From Desulfotomaculum sp. (GTDB lineage: Bacteria; Bacillota; Desulfotomaculia; Desulfotomaculales; Nap2-2B), in contig DMDI01000236.1 in the NCBI GenBank assembly GCA_003445555.1, positions 1 through 5,336 of the forward strand: a stretch of 5,336 bases of DNA. Direction: 5' to 3'. Under the pieces are notes generated by a model, which was not told where the DNA came from, made no database searches, and was given only the letters and a program-made list of their open reading frames with translations. Positions 1 to 5,048 of this stretch are shown piece after piece. The number at the start of each line of letters is the position of its first letter. Position 1 is the first letter of the stretch. A program made the position numbers and the translations under genes.

Positions 1-95
1 CTTGCGCCAGTTGGGATATGTTTTGCGACTACGTGGAAAGAGGCAACCTGTTTCGAAAAACTGTCCTGGAACTTCCAATGGAGGTTGGAAGTTAG
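1..95 (+). CDS. murD: UDP-N-acetylmuramoylalanine--D-glutamate ligase, C-terminal end (partial)
   Basis: Only the last 30 codons are visible, read from base 3 to a TAG at 93-95; the gene starts upstream of the window. The peptide begins CASWDMF and continues DYVERGNLF, which matches the conserved end of MurD (SPACASWDMF...ERG..F). MurD is the cytoplasmic ATP-dependent ligase that adds D-glutamate to UDP-MurNAc-L-alanine. Its place directly before an ftsW/spoVE gene is the usual dcw order in Firmicutes. The odd point is the tail. After the expected end (FRKTVLEL) come PMEVGS and the stop, and the codons from base 81 onward are made of the tandem heptamer repeat that fills the following gap. 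The C-terminus has probably been altered by that repeat. The identity is secure from the motif despite the short length. Confidence 0.9.
   Translation, partial: CASWDMFCDYVERGNLFRKTVLELPMEVGS
70..93 (+). repeat. Small inverted repeat at the murD 3' end
   Basis: Bases 70-78 (AACTTCCAA) are complementary to 85-93, with a 6-base loop at 79-84. The right arm lies in the first heptamer units, and the left arm is unique murD sequence. It may be an alternative fold to the larger hairpin downstream. At nine pairs it is modest, and partly expected because the heptamers are so repetitive. Confidence 0.5.
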
Positions 96-124
96 AAGTT
101 GGAGGTTAGAAGTTAGAGGTTGGA
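81..124 (+). repeat. Tandem 7-base repeat array (GARGTTR), six copies
   Basis: Six consecutive heptamers run from 81 to 122 and fit GARGTTR: GAGGTTG, GAAGTTA, GAAGTTG, GAGGTTA, GAAGTTA, GAGGTTG, followed by a partial GA. Three more copies lie on the opposite strand at 134-154 (TAACCTC, TAACTTC, TAACCTC), which makes the block a hairpin. The first two units overlap the end of murD and supply its stop codon. The design resembles the short heptanucleotide tandem repeats (STRRs) known from filamentous cyanobacteria, but that is a likeness of form and not evidence of kinship. No coding function is suggested. Confidence 0.85.
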
Positions 125-157
125 TTAAAACTCTAACCTCTAACTTCTAACCTCCAA
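99..157 (+). repeat. Long perfect inverted repeat / hairpin between murD and ftsW
   Basis: Bases 99-121 are exactly complementary to 135-157 (23 pairs). The stem extends inward through one G-U pair (122/134) and two more Watson-Crick pairs, giving about 26 pairs around a 7-base loop at 125-131. Both arms are built of the heptamer repeat, so pairing can slip: units 1-3 (81-101) can also pair with 134-154 with only a mismatch and wobbles. The right arm is followed by AAAAGGG, not a T-run, so this is not a standard intrinsic terminator. In RNA it would sit a few bases upstream of the likely ftsW ribosome binding site. It could stabilise or process the transcript, or have no role. Confidence 0.88.
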
Positions 158-164
158 AAGGGAG
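157..164 (+). promoter_or_regulatory. Probable ribosome binding site of ftsW/spoVE
   Basis: AAAAGGGAG lies 11 bases before the ATG at 176 and begins where the hairpin stem ends, so it would be just free of the stem. A second purine stretch (AAAGG, 167-171) is too close to the ATG to be the main site. The stronger Shine-Dalgarno-like GGAGG at 101-105 is buried in the left arm and too far away. Confidence 0.5.
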
Positions 165-175
165 TTAAAGGTAAT

Positions 176-1288
176 ATGAGACATATAAAACAACCATCAG
201 ATCTTATTCTTTTTCTTACCGTGCTTATACTTTTAAGTATAGGAATTGTGATGGTATTTAGTGCCAGTTGTTATTACGCTATGTTTCCCCCTTTTAATAA
301 TCCCTACTACTTTTTTACCCGCCAGCTAATTTACGCCGGCTTGGGTTTATTTACCCTGTTTTTTTTCTGGCGTTATTATAATTACCAGCACCTTAAAAAA
401 TGGTCTGGTTGCTTATTAATTACCGCCCTTATTCTTTTGACGGCCGTTTTAATTCCTGGCCTTGGGGTGGAAAAACTCGGCGCGCAGCGCTGGTTAAAAA
501 TGGGCTCCTTAAGTTTTCAACCTTCTGAATTGGCCAAACTTTGTTTGGTAATTTTTACGGCTTACGGCTTATCCCGTTACCCGGAAAAGGTGTTTAATTT
601 TTGGCGGGGGATTTTGCCTTACCTATTAATTTTAGGCCTTGCCGCCGGCTTAATTATGAAACAGCCCGATTTAGGCACCACCGTAACCCTGGCCGGAACA
701 ATCTTTATTATGCTCTTTGTAGCGGGAGCGAGAATTAAACACCTGGCGGCCCTAGCCACCCTGGGAATAGGAACAGTTGCGCTGGCCATATGGCAGGAGC
801 CTTACCGGTTGAAACGTTTTCTGGCCTTTTTGAATCCCGAAAAAGACCCCGCCGGCAGCGGTTGGCATATTTTAAATTCCTTATTATCTTTAGGCTCAGG
901 AGGACTTTTGGGTACTGGCTTAGGTCAGGGGCGGCATTCTAAATTCCTTTACCTGCCTATTAGGGAAGCGGACTTCATTTTTGCGGTAATTGGCGAGGAA
1001 TTAGGCTTTATTGGCGCTTGCCTGGTTATTTTTTTATTTCTTATTTTTTTTTGGCGTGGTTTTAGAATCGCTATTACTTCTCCTGACCCCTTTGGCAGCT
1101 TGTTGGCCGCGGGCATTGTTGGTGGTATAGCCCTCCAGACCATTATAAACATCGGGGTAGTAACCAGCACCTTTCCTATTACGGGTATTACCCTTCCCTT
1201 TATTAGTTTTGGGGGCACCTCGCTGGTTTTTACGCTGGCCGGGGTAGGAATTTTGCTTAATATTTCCCGGCACACAAGGAGAGTTTAG
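176..1288 (+). CDS. ftsW: SEDS-family peptidoglycan glycosyltransferase FtsW/SpoVE
   Basis: This 370-residue polytopic membrane protein has about ten hydrophobic segments, the first near residues 10-29 and the last near 341-363, the usual size for the family. SEDS proteins polymerise lipid II together with a class B penicillin-binding protein; FtsW acts at the division septum and SpoVE at the spore cortex. Conserved marks are GAQRWL (102-107), QPSELAK (115-121), KQPDLGTTV (162-170), NP..D..GSGWH (220-231), the acidic loop ending in ADFIFAVIGEELGFIG (D266 matches the proposed catalytic aspartate), and PITGITLPFISFGGTS (334-349). RodA is less likely because the gene lies between murD and murG, the place of ftsW/spoVE in Firmicutes; sequence alone does not separate FtsW from SpoVE. 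One oddity is the loop before D266, which reads LPIREAD instead of the usual LPE.HTD. The ATG start leaves a short cytoplasmic N-terminus, as expected. The gene ends 5 bases before murG. Confidence 0.93.
   Translation: MRHIKQPSDLILFLTVLILLSIGIVMVFSASCYYAMFPPFNNPYYFFTRQLIYAGLGLFTLFFFWRYYNYQHLKKWSGCLLITALILLTAVLIPGLGVEKLGAQRWLKMGSLSFQPSELAKLCLVIFTAYGLSRYPEKVFNFWRGILPYLLILGLAAGLIMKQPDLGTTVTLAGTIFIMLFVAGARIKHLAALATLGIGTVALAIWQEPYRLKRFLAFLNPEKDPAGSGWHILNSLLSLGSGGLLGTGLGQGRHSKFLYLPIREADFIFAVIGEELGFIGACLVIFLFLIFFWRGFRIAITSPDPFGSLLAAGIVGGIALQTIINIGVVTSTFPITGITLPFISFGGTSLVFTLAGVGILLNISRHTRRV
1276..1283 (+). promoter_or_regulatory. Ribosome binding site that fixes the murG TTG start
   Basis: AAGGAGAG lies inside the last codons of ftsW, 10 bases before the TTG at 1294. 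It supports the TTG as the murG start and points to coupled translation of the two genes. Confidence 0.8.
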
Positions 1289-1293
1289 GTAAT

Positions 1294-2412
1294 TTGAAAA
1301 TACGATTTGTTGTCAGCGGTACCGGTACAGGGGGTCATATTTACCCTGCCCTGGCCATAGCTAAAGGCTTAAAAGAAAAATATCCGGGTTCAGAGATTCT
1401 CTTTGTAGGGGGTAGTTACGGTCTGGAAAGCAAGCTGGTTCCTCAAGCCGGTTTTCAATTAAAAACTATTTCCGCCGCCGGTTTCGTACGCAAATTTACC
1501 TTGAAGAATTTAATTGTCCTGGGAAAAGCAACTATATCACTCGGTAGGGCCTGGCAAATTATGCGCCAATTTCAACCCCGGGTAGTTATAGGTACAGGGG
1601 GCTATGTATGTGGTCCGGTAATCTTGGCCGCGGCCATAGGCGGTATTCCTACCCTTATCCACGAACAAAATGCCTATCCCGGCCTAACCAGCCGCATATT
1701 AGCTTATTTTACCCGGGGAATTGCCGTAACTTTTGCGGATTCAAAAAAATATTTCCCTCGCGCCAAATGGCTTGAAGTAACCGGTTTACCCGTCCGCTCG
1801 GAACTGGTAAATACGCAAGTTCAACCGGAAGAGGCGCGTCAGCGGTTAGGTCTGCCCGCTAATAAGCGGCTGATTTTATCCTTCGGAGGAAGCCAGGGGG
1901 CCCAAGGCATTAACCGGGCTATGTTGCAACTGTTTAAGATTCTTTTAACCGATAAAGAGAAGCATTTTTTACACGTTACAGGCCCCAGTCAATACGAAGA
2001 TTTTGTAAATCAAGCCTGTTCTTTAGGATTAAAAATGACGAATAATGGTAATATTACCATTGTACCTTATCTTAATGAAATGCCCCTGGCCATGAGAGCG
2101 GCAGATTTAGCTGTTTGCCGGGCTGGAGCATCTACCCTGGCTGAATTAACGGCGGCAGGATTACCGGCTATTTTAATCCCTTATCCGTACGCCGCAGGCA
2201 ACCACCAGGAGCATAACGCCCGCGCCATAGTCAATCAGGGGGCGGCCCTTTTGGTCCTGGAACAAGAATTAAGCGGAGCAAAGCTGGCGGAAATAATAGA
2301 AACGCTTTTTAATTCCCCTGATATTCTTAGCGCTATGGCCTGGAGCAGTAAAAAAATTAGCCGGCCCCAGGCCTTGGCTGATATACTAGAAATGATTGCG
2401 ACTTTTATTTAG
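1294..2412 (+). CDS. murG: UDP-N-acetylglucosamine--lipid I GlcNAc transferase MurG (TTG start)
   Basis: This 372-residue GT28-family, GT-B-fold enzyme transfers GlcNAc from UDP-GlcNAc to lipid I at the inner face of the membrane, giving lipid II. The N-terminal acceptor domain carries the glycine loop GTGTGGHIYPALAIA (9-23, with the key His15), GTGGY (100-104) and HEQNAYPG (123-130). The C-terminal donor domain carries GLPVR (164-168), FGGSQGA (197-203), RAGASTLAEL (276-285, with the donor-binding glutamate) and PYPYAAGNHQEHNA (296-309). The start is TTG. It begins MKIRFVVSG, exactly where MurG proteins begin, and a good ribosome binding site precedes it, so no in-frame ATG is needed. Length is normal. 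The glycine loop has Thr at residue 10, where most family members have Gly. The TAG stop touches a palindromic repeat element. Confidence 0.96.
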   Translation: MKIRFVVSGTGTGGHIYPALAIAKGLKEKYPGSEILFVGGSYGLESKLVPQAGFQLKTISAAGFVRKFTLKNLIVLGKATISLGRAWQIMRQFQPRVVIGTGGYVCGPVILAAAIGGIPTLIHEQNAYPGLTSRILAYFTRGIAVTFADSKKYFPRAKWLEVTGLPVRSELVNTQVQPEEARQRLGLPANKRLILSFGGSQGAQGINRAMLQLFKILLTDKEKHFLHVTGPSQYEDFVNQACSLGLKMTNNGNITIVPYLNEMPLAMRAADLAVCRAGASTLAELTAAGLPAILIPYPYAAGNHQEHNARAIVNQGAALLVLEQELSGAKLAEIIETLFNSPDILSAMAWSSKKISRPQALADILEMIATFI

Positions 2413-2535
2413 AGACCGTCAAAAAAGTCCATCTGCTGTGTTGCAACTGCGGCTTTTTCGCTCCAACGTACAACAAAGTACGCCTCCGCTCAAAGCCTTG
2501 CTGCGCCTTGCATCTGGAGCTTTTTGGACGGCCTC
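2412..2535 (+). repeat. MITE-like imperfect palindromic repeat element (about 124 bases)
   Basis: The left end (2412-2430, GAGACCGTCAAAAAAGTCC) and the reverse complement of the right end (2516-2535, GAGGCCGTCCAAAAAGCTCC) match except for a substitution and small indels. Internal pairs include GGCTTT (2451-2456) with AAAGCC (2492-2497), and a central CGTAC/GTACG stem (2468-2472 and 2479-2483) with a 6-base loop. The overall pattern (CCGTCAAAAA..., ATCTGCTG.GTTGC, GTACGCCTC, GCGCCTTGCATCTGG, ...TTTTTGACGG) is like a dispersed repeat that I recall from many deltaproteobacterial and some clostridial genomes; this is recollection, not a search. There is no transposase inside, and no clear target duplication. 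The outermost base is also the last base of the murG stop codon. A 63-residue reading frame on the - strand (2419-2610) is an artefact of this repeat. Confidence 0.8.
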
Positions 2536-2620
2536 AAGCTTGCGGGTAAAATGAGCTACCGATATTTTTAGACAAACGTTTATTACGGACAAGCTTATAA
2601 AAATTACCATTTTAACTTAG

Positions 2621-2650
2621 TTAACACCTAATTTGAAAATAACATAGAAT
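2621..2650 (+). promoter_or_regulatory. Candidate sigma-A promoter for murC-murB-murA
   Basis: TTAACA at 2621-2626 (5 of 6 to TTGACA) and TAGAAT at 2645-2650 (5 of 6 to TATAAT) are 18 bases apart. The predicted start near 2657 would leave a leader of about 25 bases with the murC ribosome binding site in it. It lies in A/T-rich DNA just downstream of the palindromic element. The match is good by eye, but there is no experimental support, and A/T-rich DNA gives chance matches. Confidence 0.55.
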
Positions 2651-2665
2651 ATAAAGGTTAAAACA

Positions 2666-2675
2666 AAAGGAGAGG
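2666..2675 (+). promoter_or_regulatory. Ribosome binding site that fixes the murC TTG start
   Basis: AAAGGAGAGG ends 7 bases before the TTG at 2683. This strong site, and the absence of an ATG or GTG ahead of the conserved MurC N-terminus, decide the start. Confidence 0.85.
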
Positions 2676-2682
2676 AAAAACA

Positions 2683-4089
2683 TTGCCGGCAAAATTTGAA
2701 CCCCTCGAACACAGCAAGAATCTGGTGCACTTTATTGGCATCGGAGGCACTGGAATGAGCGGGTTGGCTAAAATCTTGCTAGAGTTAGGCTTACCAGTAT
2801 CCGGCTCAGATTTAGTCGCCACTCCGGTTACCAAGAGGCTGGAAACTTTAGGTGCTACTTGCTACGTCGGGCATGAGGCAAAAAATGTGATTAACCCAAG
2901 TTTAGTGGTGGTATCATCAGCCATTAAATCTGATAATCCTGAGCTTAAAACAGCGCAAAAAAGGAAGATCCCGGTAATCCACCGCAGTGAATTACTGGCT
3001 TACTTGATGAAAAAACAAAAAGGTATTGCCGTTGCCGGTACGCACGGCAAGACCACTACCACTTCTATGCTAGCTCTGGTTTTGGAGAAAAATGGCCTTG
3101 ATCCTACCGTGGTGGTAGGAGGGGAATTAAGCGACCTGGGAAGCAACGCCAAATTAGGGCAAGGCGATTACTTAGTTACTGAAGCTGATGAAAGCGATGG
3201 TTCTTTTTTAAAATTAAAGCCTGTCGTTTCCATAATCACTAATATTGAAGACGATCATCTTGATTATTACGGAAATATAGGTAAAATAAAGGATAGTTTT
3301 AGCAAATTCATCTCCCTCACGAAAGTTTCGGCGTTTGTGTGCCTGGATGATCCTCGAATAATTGAAGTTATAAAAGACTGCAAGCTCCCTCTGGTTACAT
3401 ACGCCATTAATAATCACCGAGCCGATTATGTTCTGAAAAACATTCACCTGAACCCTAATGGTTCACGGGGAGAGGTTTTTTACCATAGTCATTTGCTGGG
3501 TTTACTTGAACTGGCTATTCCGGGACAACATAACCTGCTAAATGCTTTAGCCGCCCTGGCTGCCGCACGTTGGGTTGGCCTTGATTTTGAACGGATTGCC
3601 CTAACCTTGCGTCATTTTTTGGGGGTGGAACGGCGTTTTCAATTACGTGGCGAGGTAAAGGGAATAAAAGTGATAGACGATTATGCACATCATCCCAGTG
3701 AAATTAAAGCAACCTTGCAAGCTGCCCGGCAAATAAAACCTCAAAGGATAATCAGCGTATTTCAACCTCACCGTTATACCCGGACCTCATTCCTGAGTGA
3801 GCGTTTCGGTTCTGCTTTTAAGCAAAGCGACTTAGTCATTGTAAGCGATATATACAGCGCCGGTGAAGCCTGTTTAAACGGGATAAACGCCCAGTTAATT
3901 GTTAAAGCCATTTTACAGCAAGGTAATAAAGAAGTAAAATATATCGCCGACAAAAAAGAGATTGTTCCTTATTTAACTGGGGTAATTAGACCAGGAGATT
4001 TGGTGATGACCATCGGCGCCGGCGATATTTGGACAGTGGGCGAGGCTTTAGTAAAAAAATTAAGGGAAAAGCAACATGAGGGTATATAG
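2683..4089 (+). CDS. murC: UDP-N-acetylmuramate--L-alanine ligase MurC (TTG start)
   Basis: This 468-residue cytoplasmic ligase joins L-alanine to UDP-N-acetylmuramate with ATP, the first stem-peptide step. The N-terminal Rossmann-like domain has HFIGIGGTGMSGLAK (16-30). The central ATPase domain has the P-loop GTHGKTTTT (119-127), EADESDGSF (167-175) and TNIEDDHLDYYG (186-197), and the GQHNLLNALA segment (281-290) lies near its end. The C-terminal ligand domain has FLGVERRF (312-319), DDYAHHPSEI (332-341), QPHRYTRT (361-368) and GAGDIW (445-450). The HFIGIGG and DDYAHHP signatures separate MurC from MurD, MurE and MurF; the Mpl recycling ligase is unlikely given this context and length. It starts with TTG behind a strong ribosome binding site. 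Its last 14 bases overlap murB. A repeat element and a likely promoter lie upstream, so it may head its own transcript. Confidence 0.97.
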   Translation: MPAKFEPLEHSKNLVHFIGIGGTGMSGLAKILLELGLPVSGSDLVATPVTKRLETLGATCYVGHEAKNVINPSLVVVSSAIKSDNPELKTAQKRKIPVIHRSELLAYLMKKQKGIAVAGTHGKTTTTSMLALVLEKNGLDPTVVVGGELSDLGSNAKLGQGDYLVTEADESDGSFLKLKPVVSIITNIEDDHLDYYGNIGKIKDSFSKFISLTKVSAFVCLDDPRIIEVIKDCKLPLVTYAINNHRADYVLKNIHLNPNGSRGEVFYHSHLLGLLELAIPGQHNLLNALAALAAARWVGLDFERIALTLRHFLGVERRFQLRGEVKGIKVIDDYAHHPSEIKATLQAARQIKPQRIISVFQPHRYTRTSFLSERFGSAFKQSDLVIVSDIYSAGEACLNGINAQLIVKAILQQGNKEVKYIADKKEIVPYLTGVIRPGDLVMTIGAGDIWTVGEALVKKLREKQHEGI

Positions 4090-5035
4090 CGAGAGCAGAA
4101 ACGGTTTTTCTTGCTTGCCTAACCAGGAGTTTAAAGCCGTTTTTAAAGAGTTAAAGCAGCTTTTGCCTGATCAGGTGCGCTTACAAGAACCAATGTCTCA
4201 ACACACTACTTTTCGGATTGGTGGACCGGCGGATATTTTTATAGAGCCTCATACAATAGCTGCTTTAAGGGAAGCAATTTTTTACGCTAAAGACAGAAAT
4301 ATCCCTGTCTTTATAATGGGAGCCGGTTCTAATTTACTGGTCCGTGACGGTGGAATCAGGGGTATGGTAATAAAAATAGGCCGTCACCTGGCCAGGATTA
4401 AAATAGACGGTTTTACGGTTGCGGCAGAAGCCGGTGCAGCCCTGTCCCGCTTAGCCTTGAATTGCTGTCAAGCCAACCTGGCCGGTTTTGAGTTTGCCGC
4501 CGGCATTCCCGGAACAGTAGGAGGAGCAGTGGTAATGAACGCCGGGGCCGAAGGTTTCGCCATGAGTGATGTAGTGCAGGAAGTCCTGGTTCTGGACCAA
4601 AAAAACTATTTTGTCCGGCGAAAAAAAGAGGATTTAGGATTTGGATACCGGAGCAGCAATTTATTAGATTGTGACCAAGTAGTGGTAGAAGTAGTTTGCC
4701 AAGGAGTACCAGACCAAAAGGAATATATTGCCGAAAGACAAAAAAAATATCTCCGCCGCCGGCAGATTACTCAACCGCTTATATACCCCAGTGCCGGCAG
4801 TGTTTTTAAAAATCCTGCCGGTTTTGCCGCCGGATACTTAATTGAACAGGCAGGAGCAAAGGGACGGCAAATTGGGGCGGCTAAAGTATCGTTAAAACAC
4901 GCTAATTTTATTGTTAATTTGGGGGGAGCGCGGGCCAAAGAGGTGCAAGACCTTATATCCCAGGTTCAGGAAATAGTGGCGCAACGCTTTGGTATCCAGT
5001 TAGTCTTGGAAATTCAAATAGTCGGGGAGGATTAA
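4076..5035 (+). CDS. murB: UDP-N-acetylenolpyruvoylglucosamine reductase MurB
   Basis: This 319-residue FAD enzyme uses NADPH to reduce UDP-GlcNAc-enolpyruvate to UDP-N-acetylmuramate in the cytoplasm. The FAD-binding part has TTFRIGGPAD (44-53), MGAGSNLLVRDGGIRG (81-96) and AAGIPGTVGGAVVMNAGAEG (141-160). The substrate part has GFGYRSSNL (188-196), PSAGSVFKNPAG (238-249), whose Ser242 is the expected proton donor, KHANFIVNLGGA (274-285), and the C-terminal LEIQIVG (311-317) with the conserved glutamate. The compact form, with no extra Tyr-loop domain, fits the type II MurB of Firmicutes. The ATG overlaps murC by 14 bases and has AAGGGA 8 bases ahead of it. The roughly 35 residues before the first conserved block are slightly longer than usual; a TTG at 4115 is a weaker alternative start, with no good site upstream. 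murA follows after 13 bases. Confidence 0.96.
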   Translation: MRVYSESRNGFSCLPNQEFKAVFKELKQLLPDQVRLQEPMSQHTTFRIGGPADIFIEPHTIAALREAIFYAKDRNIPVFIMGAGSNLLVRDGGIRGMVIKIGRHLARIKIDGFTVAAEAGAALSRLALNCCQANLAGFEFAAGIPGTVGGAVVMNAGAEGFAMSDVVQEVLVLDQKNYFVRRKKEDLGFGYRSSNLLDCDQVVVEVVCQGVPDQKEYIAERQKKYLRRRQITQPLIYPSAGSVFKNPAGFAAGYLIEQAGAKGRQIGAAKVSLKHANFIVNLGGARAKEVQDLISQVQEIVAQRFGIQLVLEIQIVGED

Positions 5036-5041
5036 GAGGTG
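5036..5041 (+). promoter_or_regulatory. murA ribosome binding site
   Basis: GAGGTG sits directly behind the murB stop and 7 bases before the murA ATG at 5049, which supports tight coupling in one transcript. Confidence 0.7.
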
Positions 5042-5048
5042 AAATAAA

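Larger units (their letters stand above)
2536..2682 (+). other. A/T-rich murC leader, non-coding
   Basis: This is the remainder of the 270-base gap between murG and murC. I find no credible gene in it: the only + strand ATG-led frame near its start stops after six codons. It holds a candidate promoter at 2621-2650 and the murC ribosome binding site at 2666-2675. I see no terminator, riboswitch or T-box features. Confidence 0.6.

Noticed and set aside
99..160. The murD-ftsW hairpin as a Rho-independent terminator.
   Set aside because: No T-run follows the stem on the + strand, and termination here would cut off an essential operon.
949..1275. Reading frames on the - strand inside ftsW (949-1275 and 1034-1273).
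   Set aside because: They are antisense shadows of a clearly coding membrane protein, rich in Lys/Pro/Asn from reversed hydrophobic codons, with no domain features.
2419..2610. A 63-residue reading frame on the - strand over the murG-murC gap.
   Set aside because: Most of it is the reverse strand of the palindromic element, it has no recognisable domain, and it runs against the operon. Repeats of this type commonly produce such spurious frames.
2633..2655. TTGAAA (2633-2638) with TATAAA (2650-2655) as a murC promoter.
   Set aside because: The spacing is only 11 bases; TTAACA/TAGAAT with 18 bases is the better pair.
3214..3447. A 77-residue - strand frame within murC.
   Set aside because: It is fully antisense to conserved MurC motifs, with no sign of independent coding.
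4794..4821. A 28-base near-palindrome in murB (CCGGCAG...CTGCCGG around TTTTTAAAAA).
   Set aside because: It overlaps the codons of the catalytic SAGSVFKNPAG motif, so protein constraint explains it; it sits mid-gene with no regulatory context.
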